DNA of 64,000 nt from an uncultured Muribaculaceae bacterium. GTDB taxonomy: Bacteria; Bacteroidota; Bacteroidia; Bacteroidales; Muribaculaceae. A program made the position numbers and the translations under genes. Below are positions 55,737 to 64,000 of the stretch, in pieces. The DNA is taken from contig CAJTQU010000008.1 in NCBI GenBank assembly GCA_910578665.1, forward strand, positions 7,374 to 71,373. Reading direction: 5' to 3'. Each line of letters begins with the position of its first letter. The stretch's first letter is position 1. The notes beneath the pieces were generated by a model. That model searched no databases. It was not told the DNA's origin and saw only the letters and a program-made list of their open reading frames with translations.

Positions 55737-58721
55737 TTATTTTACTACTTCTTTAACTATCTGGAGCATCTTCTTGTTATTGAGCTGCGTGCGGAAATAG
55801 ACTTTGTAGCCCTGCGCAGAGAGATTCTTGAAAAATATCTCAGCACATTTGATTTTTGCAGCTTCAACACCTCGAAGAGTTGATTTATTTTCAACGTCCT
55901 TGGTCTCCACTACGATGTTAAGTTCCTTTTCACCATCGGCTTTCTTGACAACATACATGAAGTCAGGGCTATATGTTCCACCGGCAATCGTCGGTATTGC
56001 TATACTACTCCGAGGTATTTTGCCATAGACAATAACTTCGGCTATTCCTGAAAGACCTCCGTCTATATCTGATTCTATGTTGTCAAGTTCAAGAGGGGAA
56101 TCGTATGCTTTCGCATCATACAGATATTTATCTGCGGCATCTCCTTCCTCCATCTTGACGCCTATTCGACCCTGAGCGATTTCTTCTCTGACACTACCAT
56201 CGGCGTAAGTAAGTGCCGTAGCCCCTGCTGAGCCATTGGTTTTCTTATATTTGAAACGTCCTTGTAGGGTCACAATCTTCCAATCTGTGAATGCTTGAAC
56301 AAGTGCGCTTATAGCCTGTTCATTGAAATGAGAATCCTTTATCTTTCCAGACTTCTTTGTATAACGACAGATAGCACTATGTATATTCTCAAGAGAAATA
56401 TTTGTAGCATCCGACACCCGCTTCAAGAACACACCATATGGCAATGCTTGATTAATAGTATACTGTACACCGCTATTGGAAGTAGACGACATATGTTCAC
56501 CATCACTAACAACAATGTCTCTACGGCTGGAGATAACTCTATCCGAAAAAATATTTCCTGTTTCAAGTATCGTGTCAAGAGCCTTGTCAATTTCGACATT
56601 GAGGTCAGGATCATACCATATAGTATAACGCTGGTTGAGCTTCTCCCATAGTTCTCTCAACTCTTCAAACCTAGCCTTCCTGATTTTGACAGGATGATTG
56701 GGCTTACTGTTGCGATCTCTTACTTTTCCGCTTTCAAGTCCGGACTTGAATAATGGGTATTCCTCAAAAAACGAAGACTTATTTTCGGGAATAATATTAT
56801 ATTTAAGATCTACATATTTCTTAGTCAATAATTCAACAAATAGAATGGTTGCATCGGTTTCCATTTTTTGCGCAACCTGTTGAATAATTTCCAAAGAGAG
56901 TGTAACTGATTCCGGAATCTCACTGTTTATCTGCTCAACGAGTTTCTTCGCAAAATCAGCTTCTGTAAAATCTACAATATAATTTAATGTAAATTCCTCA
57001 TTGGAAATGCGGTTACCACACTCATCAACAGGAAGACGCAGACCGCGACCTACTTCTTGTAGTTTGGAAATATCACTTCCACTTGAACGTAGTTTCGCAA
57101 TTGTGAATACATTGGGGTTATCCCAGCCCTCCTTTAGAGTCCATTTTGAAAATAGAAACCTTCTAAGCATTGGACTACCGTCTTTATCCACAAACGAAAG
57201 CAATTGTTTTTTTCCGTTAAGGATATCATTAACCTCCTCGGCAATGCTTTCATCCGAAGAACTATTATCTTGAGCAAAATATCCAGCGTGGCAAGCTCTG
57301 ATATTTTTCAGACTTGCTTCAAGATATTCTCGATATTCGTTTTCTTGCTCTGAGAGTTTACCTATCGTGTCTTTAAGTTTTTCTTTGAGCAATCGTTCAA
57401 AGGCTTCAAGTATGTATGGTTTCTTCCCATCTTCACTCTTCCTATACGACGTTATATCATCAATAAAGAATAGAGCAAGAGTTTTAATCTTAAAAGTCCG
57501 ACCCGAAAAATTATGACGTTCTGTCTCAAAATGCCTCTCCAAGGCAAGACGTATCATTTGTTCCTGATAGGAACTCATGAATACATCCACGTCCATTTCC
57601 TCTCCGACAGTTTTAATTTGTCCGTTGGAAAGCTCGATGGAGTTTTTATCAATAGTCTGGATGGTAAGTCCGGTTAGTTCATCTGCTATCTGAGAAAGCG
57701 AATCACCTACACGGAGCTGGAAACTCCTTGTCGGCGCGTCTTCCTGCTTGTGTTGAAATGTAGCTGAATCGTTTTTAGTTACCGACATCAACTTGATTTT
57801 CTCATTTTTTTGTGAAGTGGGCTCAAAATGTTCTTTAGCAACCCCTTTAATCAGCCCTTGATTGAACGACTGACAAGCGTTAAGGTCATAAAGAAGATTC
57901 TGGTAATCCTTGATTATCTTCTTACTCTTTCCTTTGCCGATGGAGACTTCGGGGAATGTAGCACCAAATCTGATTATACATTGTGGGGCAATCTCCTTTT
58001 GGATAATGCCGAAAGCTTTCTGCTCTCTCGAAAATTTGTGAGGTTCATCAATGATTACAAACGGGCGTGTAGCTTTAAGCGCATTATACGGACGATAAAA
58101 GCCTTCCACAACATTGCCATAATCATCTCTGCTTAGGATATAGTTCTTCGCATCTTTCAGTAGTTGCATGTTTACTAAAAGAACGAAAATTTTCCTGGTG
58201 TCTTGACATGACCCTTTGACGAATTCACTTACAGCGGTAGGAAAATATTGTCTTCCCTTCTTTTTCTTCTTGGGAGGTTCAAGCGTAAGAAGGTCAATTT
58301 CTGCGTCATATCCACAAACATCCCGAAAATGACGCTTTACATATTCATCCTCCATAAACTGTCTTGCGCCTGCTTTGATTGGCAATGTAGGCACAGCTAC
58401 AATGAATTTATTGATTCCATAGCGTTTATGGAGTTCAAACATAGTCTGAACATAGACATAAGTCTTCCCGGTGCCGGTCTCCATCTTAATATCAAGATTT
58501 AGACATGTAGGTTCATGAGTATATCCTCCATACTCATGCGAAATCTTGTTTACACCTTGTATATTTCGGATGTTATCACCGACACCATCCTTAAAAATGG
58601 TTATTTCAGGATTGGAATAGTAATGCACAGGCGACTTAATCCATGTATCCTTGAATACATCGGCTATTGCGTCCACCGCCTTTTGCTGATGAGGCAAAGA
58701 GGATTGAAGTATCAGTTCCAT
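55737..58721 (-). CDS. Type III restriction enzyme Res subunit
   Basis: This 994-residue protein has an SF2 helicase core with Walker A METGTGKTYV (80-89) and Walker B IIDEPHKF. Helicase motif VI appears as LQEVGRGLRLPVDE. A C-terminal nuclease of the PD-(D/E)xK type has SPDFMYVVKKADG and IVVETKD. In type III systems Res binds Mod, translocates on ATP and cuts when two unmethylated sites collide. The gene begins one base after the mod stop, and all motifs look intact, so it is probably active. Confidence 0.93.
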   Translation of the reverse strand: MELILQSSLPHQQKAVDAIADVFKDTWIKSPVHYYSNPEITIFKDGVGDNIRNIQGVNKISHEYGGYTHEPTCLNLDIKMETGTGKTYVYVQTMFELHKRYGINKFIVAVPTLPIKAGARQFMEDEYVKRHFRDVCGYDAEIDLLTLEPPKKKKKGRQYFPTAVSEFVKGSCQDTRKIFVLLVNMQLLKDAKNYILSRDDYGNVVEGFYRPYNALKATRPFVIIDEPHKFSREQKAFGIIQKEIAPQCIIRFGATFPEVSIGKGKSKKIIKDYQNLLYDLNACQSFNQGLIKGVAKEHFEPTSQKNEKIKLMSVTKNDSATFQHKQEDAPTRSFQLRVGDSLSQIADELTGLTIQTIDKNSIELSNGQIKTVGEEMDVDVFMSSYQEQMIRLALERHFETERHNFSGRTFKIKTLALFFIDDITSYRKSEDGKKPYILEAFERLLKEKLKDTIGKLSEQENEYREYLEASLKNIRACHAGYFAQDNSSSDESIAEEVNDILNGKKQLLSFVDKDGSPMLRRFLFSKWTLKEGWDNPNVFTIAKLRSSGSDISKLQEVGRGLRLPVDECGNRISNEEFTLNYIVDFTEADFAKKLVEQINSEIPESVTLSLEIIQQVAQKMETDATILFVELLTKKYVDLKYNIIPENKSSFFEEYPLFKSGLESGKVRDRNSKPNHPVKIRKARFEELRELWEKLNQRYTIWYDPDLNVEIDKALDTILETGNIFSDRVISSRRDIVVSDGEHMSSTSNSGVQYTINQALPYGVFLKRVSDATNISLENIHSAICRYTKKSGKIKDSHFNEQAISALVQAFTDWKIVTLQGRFKYKKTNGSAGATALTYADGSVREEIAQGRIGVKMEEGDAADKYLYDAKAYDSPLELDNIESDIDGGLSGIAEVIVYGKIPRSSIAIPTIAGGTYSPDFMYVVKKADGEKELNIVVETKDVENKSTLRGVEAAKIKCAEIFFKNLSAQGYKVYFRTQLNNKKMLQIVKEVVK

Positions 58722-58722
58722 G

Positions 58723-60627
58723 TCAATATCTAATTTCGAAATTGATACGAAGATTCTTCTCTCCGGCTTGTACGGTCTGTAGACTGTCTTTCAGGCTCTG
58801 CAACTCATTCCAACCGAAGGAATAGCCATAGATTACAACATTCTGCGGATTGAATGATGCTTCCGTTTGATACTTGTCAAGGAGTATAGCTACTGCGTCA
58901 TCAGTTAAATCCGGGTTGATAAGATAGAGATGCTTGTCGATATAATATGCCGTATAACCGCCAAGATCTAAAGAGTGGTAATCAGAAGTCAGACCATAAC
59001 CATCCCTTTCCAGCCATGTTGTAAGTATGGTAGGAACACCAAATTCATCCATCAGGGTATTGTCACCGAATGCTGTGTTCTTATCAAACTTGATGATTTT
59101 CTCCAGTGCGACTCCAGATGGTTCCATCAACGTGAAATGGCGGAATCCGAGGTCTCCATGGAAGAGCGGGTTATCAGCCTCGATTTTCTTTGCAGCTCGT
59201 TTTATTCGGTCAATTCCTATTTCATCGATAGTTTTATAGCCTTCATTATATGCTTCAGAGTCTTCCGAACAATTTTCTTGCCATTGAACTAAAATAAATC
59301 TACGATTGCCGTCATCCTCTGAATTTTTTTTCAGCAATGCATGAGCGGTTGTGCTACTTCCTCCGAAAAAATCTAAGAATACCCCATCTTTATCCGAAGC
59401 AATTTCGATGATTCGAGAAAGCAAATCTAACGGCTTTGGGAAGTCAAATACCTTTTTGCCATTAAATAGTTCTCGAATCTCTCTTGCCGCTTTCTTATTG
59501 CCTTCTAAATCATTCCATAACGGTGACGGTCGTTTTGTGCGACCATCAAGATAATATTTGACATATGGCCACCATATTTCTTTATTATTTCGGATCGTCT
59601 TTTTCCAAAGAATTAAGTTGCTTGATACAAGTTTTTCATAAGATTTTTTTTCAACTCTCCAGCAACTATCATATCCTACTGATGCAGTAGGATAGAGTAT
59701 ATTGCCATCAGGATCTTCAATACCATAGTATAAATTGGGGCGATTTTCTCGTTTGTCGTTGGAGCCTGTTTTTCTCAACTGATCATAAGCATATAAACCA
59801 TTGTCATCTTGTCCTTGAAAACGACGTTTGTCTTTTTCAGTTAATTCAAGACCATTTAATTCAAAATTCTCATTTCTAGAATAAACCAATATATAATCGA
59901 ATGAGCTACCTAGTCCTCCACTATCTTGTCCTGTAGTTTGACCTGTAGCTCTTACCACATTCCCCAAAAAACATTCTTCTCCGAAGATGTCATCGCAAAG
60001 AAGTTTAAGATTGCTTTGCTCGTTATCATCAATAGAGATGAAGATTACGCCGTCTTTGCTAAGGAGGTCGCGGGCGAGAATTAGACGAGGCAACATAAAC
60101 ATCAGCCATGCTGAATGTGAGGCCGAGCCTCGAAGAGTAAGGTCAAGAATGCGTTGAGCCTTGTCTAATGAAATGCTGAGTTTTGTAGATAATTCTTCTG
60201 CGGTAAAATTGAAACTGTCATTATACACAAATCCATCAGAACCTGTATTATAAGGAGGGTCTATATAGATGCACTTTATCTGTCCTGCATACGATTTTAG
60301 AAGATGCTTCAGTGCGTCAAGATTATCGCCGCTGATATAGATATTCTTGCTATCCTTATTTTCGGGCAAAGAGTTATGAGCTTCATCAGGGACGATTACA
60401 GTGGTGGTGTCAAGAGAAGCCAACATTCGGGCATAGTTTTTGCCGAGAAATCGCAATTCGTATCCCTCCTCCGTAACTTCTACTTTGTCCTTAAGATATT
60501 CTTGTAATCTGACAATATCGAAACTGCCATCTTCCTTAAAACATGCAGGAAAATGTTCTCTCAGTATTTCAAGCTCGTTAGAGCCGGGTGTTACTGAATT
60601 ATTTTTATCAATTATATCTTTAATCAT
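58723..60627 (-). CDS. Type III DNA adenine methyltransferase Mod subunit
   Basis: The 634-residue protein has motif IV IYIDPPYNTGSDGF (DPPY at 123-126) ahead of motif I FLDFFGGSSTTAHALL, the beta-class order typical of type III Mod enzymes. A central target-recognition region lies between (about 200-400). It methylates N6 of adenine in one strand of the recognition site and directs Res to unmodified DNA. The target sequence cannot be read from the protein. It starts within the stop codon of the HTH gene (TGATG). Confidence 0.94.
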   Translation of the reverse strand: MIKDIIDKNNSVTPGSNELEILREHFPACFKEDGSFDIVRLQEYLKDKVEVTEEGYELRFLGKNYARMLASLDTTTVIVPDEAHNSLPENKDSKNIYISGDNLDALKHLLKSYAGQIKCIYIDPPYNTGSDGFVYNDSFNFTAEELSTKLSISLDKAQRILDLTLRGSASHSAWLMFMLPRLILARDLLSKDGVIFISIDDNEQSNLKLLCDDIFGEECFLGNVVRATGQTTGQDSGGLGSSFDYILVYSRNENFELNGLELTEKDKRRFQGQDDNGLYAYDQLRKTGSNDKRENRPNLYYGIEDPDGNILYPTASVGYDSCWRVEKKSYEKLVSSNLILWKKTIRNNKEIWWPYVKYYLDGRTKRPSPLWNDLEGNKKAAREIRELFNGKKVFDFPKPLDLLSRIIEIASDKDGVFLDFFGGSSTTAHALLKKNSEDDGNRRFILVQWQENCSEDSEAYNEGYKTIDEIGIDRIKRAAKKIEADNPLFHGDLGFRHFTLMEPSGVALEKIIKFDKNTAFGDNTLMDEFGVPTILTTWLERDGYGLTSDYHSLDLGGYTAYYIDKHLYLINPDLTDDAVAILLDKYQTEASFNPQNVVIYGYSFGWNELQSLKDSLQTVQAGEKNLRINFEIRY

Positions 60628-60836
60628 CAGATTTCAATTTTAGTATTGAGCAAATCATCAACACTGACTTCCAACAACTTGGCAATCTTAACTAAAGTGG
60701 GCAAATCTGGCTGAGAACTATTTGTACACCATTTTGATACAGTTGATGGATTCACATTTAGTTGCTCACATAACCATTTATTTGTCCTTTTCTTTTCTGC
60801 TAAAACTACTTTTAATCGGTTTATATCTGTTTCCAT
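60627..60836 (-). CDS. XRE-family helix-turn-helix regulator
   Basis: This 69-residue protein is a single HTH_XRE domain: RLKVVLAEKKRTNKWLCEQL, then VNPSTVSKWCTNSSQPDLPTLVKIAKLLEVSVDDLL. It is the size of the C (controller) proteins of restriction systems, which time the appearance of Mod and Res. It is the first gene of the operon, overlapping mod by one base. The promoter region holds short inverted repeats that could be its operator. Confidence 0.88.
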   Translation of the reverse strand: METDINRLKVVLAEKKRTNKWLCEQLNVNPSTVSKWCTNSSQPDLPTLVKIAKLLEVSVDDLLNTKIEI

Positions 60837-60855
60837 GTCGATAAAATTTGTTATC

Positions 60856-60892
60856 CACTCACAAATTTAGTGAAAGTTTCGCACATAGCAAA
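60856..60892 (-). promoter_or_regulatory. Promoter and putative operator of the HTH-mod-res-AIPR operon
   Basis: On the minus strand TTTG (60892-60889) and TAAATTTG (60869-60862) are 19 bases apart, an exact promoter. GAAAGTTTC (60872-60880), a near-palindrome, lies between the boxes. CACT/AGTG (60856-60859 and 60869-60872) flank the -7 box. These suit binding by the small HTH protein. Confidence 0.72.
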
Positions 60893-61286
60893 GAAAACGA
60901 GTGTGTTTCGCTGCATAATATTGCAGTTTGAGTTTAACGTCTTGGTAGTATATAGAATGGTGTCGCGTAGAATATCCTTCCGCATGATTTAAGATTATAA
61001 TGAGAAGGGTCGAGAATAGAGGATTATTTTTGTAGGTATTCGTAGCAATCCATTATGAATCGCTATGATTGGCAGCATAGATACAGGCTATTTGGTATTG
61101 ATAGGCAATCACAACCAAAAGAAAATACATTTGTAAACTACTAAGAATCAGATATGTATTGTTATTGACGTTTATGATTTGATTATGATTGGGGTATGGG
61201 TGGAATCAGCATTGAATCACCATTGGATTTTACTATTCTTTTGCAGAACGCTTCGATACTGAGGCGTAACGCAAATACATTTTATA

Positions 61287-61472
61287 ATGGTCGAAAGAAG
61301 CACTATCAAATTCGAGGATATGTCCAAGGCTCTGGAATATCTGATTGAGTGGAATAAGTACCCAAACCAAAGAAAACAAGGATCTGTAGAAAATTGTACA
61401 AATGACAAAATGGAGTGTAACTCACTGAGCTACACTCCATTTTTATTATCGTTGGTTGGCGGACTTATTTGA
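61287..61472 (+). CDS. Short doubtful reading frame or gene remnant
   Basis: The first ~36 residues ([20 protein letters not shown] and [15 protein letters not shown]) have a natural composition with a helical pattern. The rest runs through the dnaK terminator and into dnaK antisense, so the frame cannot be an intact gene as it stands. It may be the 5' end of a lost gene. No family was recognised. Confidence 0.2.
   Translation: MVERSTIKFEDMSKALEYLIEWNKYPNQRKQGSVENCTNDKMECNSLSYTPFLLSLVGGLI
61407..61444 (-). terminator. Terminator of dnaK
   Basis: AAAATGGAGTGTA (61407-61419) pairs perfectly with TACACTCCATTTT (61431-61443), with an inner CTC/GAG pair. It lies 21 bases past the dnaK stop; the T tract is clearer on the plus strand, so it probably works in both directions. 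Confidence 0.85.
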
Positions 61473-63372
61473 CTTCCTCAAAATCTACGTCCTGCACGTG
61501 GTCGCCGTCAGGGGCGGCTGCTCCACCCTGCTGACCGGCACCTGCTCCGGGTGCGCCTGCTCCGCCGGCGGCATTCTGAGCGTTATAGATGTCCTGGCTG
61601 GCTGCCTGGAATGCATCGTTCAACTCTTTTTCTGCCACATCGATAGCTTCGAGATTTTGCTCTTTATGTGCGGCGCGCAATTTCTCAAGAGCAGCCTCGA
61701 TAACGGCCTTACGGTCGGCCGGAAGCTTATCGCCAAGATCCTTAATCTGCTTTTCAGTCTGGAAGATCATTGCATCAGCGTGATTCAGCTTGTCAGCTTT
61801 TTCCTTAAACTTGCGGTCAGCCTCTTCATTAGCCTTGGCCTCGTCCCTCATACGGTTGATTTCCTGTTCGGTCAGACCGCTGGATGCCTCTATACGGATG
61901 CTCTGTTCCTTGCCAGTGGCCTTATCCTTGGCGCTCACATTAAGAATACCGTTGGCGTCAACCTCGAATGTAACTTCGATCTGCGGAACTCCGCGAGGAG
62001 CCGGAGCTATACCGGACAGATTAAATTCACCAAGGAGTTTATCATTACGAGCCTCGGGACGTTCACCCTGGAGAACTCGGATAGTCACCTCGGGCTGGTT
62101 ATCTGCCGCAGTAGAGAATGTCTCGCTCTTTCTAGTCGGTATGGTGGTATTGGCCTCGATGAGCTTGGTCATAACGCCTCCAAGGGTTTCGATACCGATG
62201 CTCAGGGGAACTACGTCAAGCAACAACACATCTTTCACATCGCCGCTGAGCACACCGCCCTGGATTGCCGCGCCTATGGCTACGACTTCGTCAGGGTTGA
62301 CACTCTTATTGGGTTCTTTGCCGAAGATTTCTTTAACCTTGGCCTGGATAGCCGGAATACGTGTAGAGCCACCCACCAAAATAACCTCGTCAACTTCCGA
62401 GGCTGAAAGACCGGCATCCTTAAGAGCATTGATACACGGAGCGGCAACCGCATCAATAAGTCGCTCTGAAAGCTGCTCAAACTTAGCGCGTGAGAGGGTC
62501 TTTACAAGGTGTTTAGGACCGCTGGCTGTAGCAGTGATATAAGGCAGGTTTATTTCTGTAGAAGTGGAAGAAGACAACTCAATCTTTGCTTTCTCGGCTG
62601 CTTCTTTCAGACGCTGCATAGCCATCGGGTCCAGACGCAGATCCACATCCTGCTCACTCTTGAACTCGTCTGCCAGCCAGTCTATGATGACATTATCAAA
62701 ATCATCACCGCCCAGATGGGTATCGCCATTCGTGCTCTTCACCTCGAACACACCGTCACCCAGCTCCAGTATGGAAATATCAAAAGTGCCGCCACCAAGG
62801 TCGAACACAGCAATCTTCTGCTCCTTGTCACTCTTGTCAAGACCGTAAGCCAGTGCCGCGGCTGTAGGCTCGTTAACAATACGTCTCACCTTAAGACCGG
62901 CTATCTCGCCAGCCTCTTTTGTGGCCTGGCGCTGAGAGTCGTCAAAATAAGCAGGCACCGTGATTACAGCTTCATTTACCTCCTGACCCAGATAATCTTC
63001 TGCAGTCTTCTTCATTTTCTGAAGAATCATTGCGGAAATCTCCTGGGGTGTATATTCGCGGCCGTCAATATCCACCTTAGGCATATTATTCTGGCACACT
63101 ACCTTATATGGAACTCGCTTGATTTCGTCGGCCACCTTGTCGCAATTCTCACCCATAAATCTCTTTATAGAATATATGGTACGAGTAGGATTAGTGACTG
63201 CCTGGCGCTTTGCCGGATCGCCCACCTTGCGTTCACCACCGTCTACAAACGCCACAACTGACGGAGTTGTATTTCTACCCTCGTTGTTTGGAATAACTAC
63301 AGGATCTTTACCTTCCAAAACTGCAACGCAGCTGTTGGTAGTTCCCAAGTCAATACCGATAATCTTTCCCAT
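61465..63372 (-). CDS. dnaK: Molecular chaperone DnaK (Hsp70)
   Basis: The 635-residue protein has the N-terminal ATPase domain ([73 protein letters not shown]) and the substrate-binding domain ([19 protein letters not shown]). A Gly/Ala/Gln-rich tail ends in DVDFEEVK. It folds and protects proteins in the cytoplasm with DnaJ and GrpE, neither of which is adjacent. It appears monocistronic. The leader has a short hairpin. Confidence 0.98.
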   Translation of the reverse strand: MGKIIGIDLGTTNSCVAVLEGKDPVVIPNNEGRNTTPSVVAFVDGGERKVGDPAKRQAVTNPTRTIYSIKRFMGENCDKVADEIKRVPYKVVCQNNMPKVDIDGREYTPQEISAMILQKMKKTAEDYLGQEVNEAVITVPAYFDDSQRQATKEAGEIAGLKVRRIVNEPTAAALAYGLDKSDKEQKIAVFDLGGGTFDISILELGDGVFEVKSTNGDTHLGGDDFDNVIIDWLADEFKSEQDVDLRLDPMAMQRLKEAAEKAKIELSSSTSTEINLPYITATASGPKHLVKTLSRAKFEQLSERLIDAVAAPCINALKDAGLSASEVDEVILVGGSTRIPAIQAKVKEIFGKEPNKSVNPDEVVAIGAAIQGGVLSGDVKDVLLLDVVPLSIGIETLGGVMTKLIEANTTIPTRKSETFSTAADNQPEVTIRVLQGERPEARNDKLLGEFNLSGIAPAPRGVPQIEVTFEVDANGILNVSAKDKATGKEQSIRIEASSGLTEQEINRMRDEAKANEEADRKFKEKADKLNHADAMIFQTEKQIKDLGDKLPADRKAVIEAALEKLRAAHKEQNLEAIDVAEKELNDAFQAASQDIYNAQNAAGGAGAPGAGAGQQGGAAAPDGDHVQDVDFEEVK

Positions 63373-63407
63373 AATATTTTATATTTATTGTTATTAATCT
63401 ATTTCAC

Positions 63408-63425
63408 GGTTCTACCTTCAGAACC
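63408..63425 (-). promoter_or_regulatory. Hairpin in the dnaK leader
   Basis: GGTTCT (63408-63413) pairs with AGAACC (63420-63425) around a six-base loop, 36 bases upstream of the dnaK ATG. It is not a CIRCE element (no TTAGCACTC-type arms). Confidence 0.4.
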
Positions 63426-63691
63426 ACGCTACATTATTAACAAATCTTATGCTAAAAGTTTTAATCCGACTGCAATTATTTCATTAATATTTCTTAAACA
63501 GATAATAATCAGACGTATACCATAAATGAAATTATTTATTAAAAGACAACTATACCCTATTCCGACACGCCACCCGAATCTGCCAAAATGTCATAGTACT
63601 GTCACCAAGCGAAAAAAGACAAAAAAATTCAACCCATAACATACTCATAACAAAGTTGTTAGAAAAATAATAATAAAAATACATCTCAAAA

Positions 63692-63723
63692 TTTTGCCAT
63701 ATTAAAAATAATGTCTAACTTTG
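63692..63723 (+). promoter_or_regulatory. Promoter of tRNA-Gln
   Basis: TTTTG (63692-63696) and TAACTTTG (63716-63723) are 19 bases apart, an exact Bacteroidetes promoter. Transcription would start near 63728, about 41 bases before the mature tRNA. Confidence 0.82.
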
Positions 63724-63768
63724 CACTCGGAAATCAGAGAGATGATTCCTCAAAAAAACTCATAATGA

Positions 63769-63839
63769 TGTCTTATGGTGTAATGGTAGCACATCGGATT
63801 CTGGTTCCGCTAGTGAGGGTTCGAGTCCTTCTAAGACAA
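63769..63839 (+). tRNA. tRNA-Gln (anticodon CTG)
   Basis: The 71-base sequence folds as a tRNA. The acceptor stem TGTCTTA/TAAGACA is perfect. The anticodon arm has loop TTCTGGT with CTG at 63801-63803 and one terminal T-C mismatch in its stem (63794/63810). The T arm is GAGGG-TTCGAGT-CCTTC with one G-U. The discriminator is A at 63839 and CCA is not encoded. Gln is read from the anticodon. Confidence 0.93.
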
Positions 63840-63845
63840 CAAAGC

Positions 63846-63889
63846 AAAATTGCAGTTAATTGATAATCAGTTAACTGCAATTTTCTTTT
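63846..63889 (+). terminator. Terminator after tRNA-Gln
   Basis: AAAATTGCAGTTAA (63846-63859) pairs perfectly with TTAACTGCAATTTT (63871-63884), followed by CTTTT. The tRNA is thus a single-gene unit. Confidence 0.9.
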
Positions 63890-64000
63890 GACATATTTAC
63901 AAAACATTTGCACAACAGAGTCAGAAAATTCCGCTCGAAATTCATCTGTGGCGTCCTGAAAAATATTGACGGGTCAGAGGGTTTGAGATTATGAATGAAT

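Larger units (their letters stand above)
60837..61464. other. Intergenic region between the island and dnaK
   Basis: These 628 bases carry the HTH-operon promoter at the left and the dnaK terminator at the right. The middle is A/T-rich with several stops in all frames and seems to be eroded DNA at the island edge. One short open frame (61287-61472) is listed separately. No repeats that would mark integration ends were seen. Confidence 0.6.

Noticed and set aside
61456..62406. A 316-codon open frame on the plus strand opposite dnaK
   Set aside because: It is antisense to the conserved dnaK coding region. Long antisense frames there are a codon-bias artefact, and the product is cysteine-rich and lacks a known fold.
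63373..63470. CIRCE or HrcA control of dnaK
   Set aside because: The only hairpin in the leader has GGTTCT/AGAACC arms, unlike the CIRCE consensus, and the spacing is wrong.
63769..64000. tRNA-Gln as an attachment site for an integrated element
   Set aside because: No copy of the tRNA 3' end and no integrase was found inside the window. The island lies on the other side of dnaK. The last ~110 bases after the tRNA show no recognisable gene.
1..64000. CRISPR arrays or rRNA genes
   Set aside because: No regularly spaced repeats and no rRNA-like conserved stretches were seen on either strand.

Overview
The window looks like a chromosomal segment of a gut Bacteroidales, most likely close to Muribaculaceae; this is inferred from gene content because no rRNA is present. 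The clues are Bacteroidetes-type promoters (TTTG, a 19-20 nt gap, then TAnnTTTG) before rpoD, trxA, tsaC, the cyd operon and the tRNA, a fused lpxC-fabZ gene, a short primary sigma factor, a DUF4492-cydA-cydB operon, two-subunit methylmalonyl-CoA mutase, and a sodium-pumping decarboxylase operon for making propionate from succinate.

Layout. 0-2.7 kb: the 3' end of lon, an ECF sigma factor, and a reverse-strand pair (outer-membrane protein, then family 2 glycosyltransferase). 2.9-14.4 kb: nadE, then a tightly packed run tsaC - polyprenyl glycosylphosphotransferase - clc - fmt - menD - menB - menC - menE, meeting a nitroreductase tail to tail. 15.2-19.6 kb: methylmalonyl-CoA epimerase and the four decarboxylase subunits. 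19.9-22.4 kb: a hypothetical gene, a pRiA4b ORF-3-like gene and a serine palmitoyltransferase-like gene. 22.6-25.9 kb: the lipid A genes lpxD, lpxC/fabZ and lpxA. 26-38.4 kb: glutamine synthetase, plsC, both methylmalonyl-CoA mutase subunits, an FtsE-like ATPase, dnaE, trxA and an NlpC/P60 lipoprotein. 38.7-47.1 kb: htrA, rpoD, an outer-membrane protein, a RelA/SpoT-family gene with a degenerate synthetase domain, and cytochrome bd with DUF4492. 61.5-63.9 kb: dnaK and tRNA-Gln(CTG).

Between the cyd operon and dnaK (about 47.3-61.4 kb) sits an accessory island. Two adjacent DUF262 genes read rightward. A four-gene reverse-strand operon holds an HTH regulator, type III Mod, type III Res and an AIPR-family protein. 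Between these two modules lie toxin-antitoxin-like leftovers: a Bro-N/Fic protein, a truncated RhuM gene, a small putative partner protein and a decayed zeta-toxin gene. This island is the best candidate for an under-described defence locus.

How the genes fit together: MutAB, epimerase and the membrane decarboxylase form the succinyl-CoA to propionyl-CoA branch and should export Na+. MenD, B, C and E supply menaquinone, which cytochrome bd can oxidise. The Lpx enzymes, PlsC, the glycosylphosphotransferase and the glycosyltransferase serve envelope synthesis. Many intergenic regions carry strong hairpins, and at least three genes appear to have almost no 5' leader.
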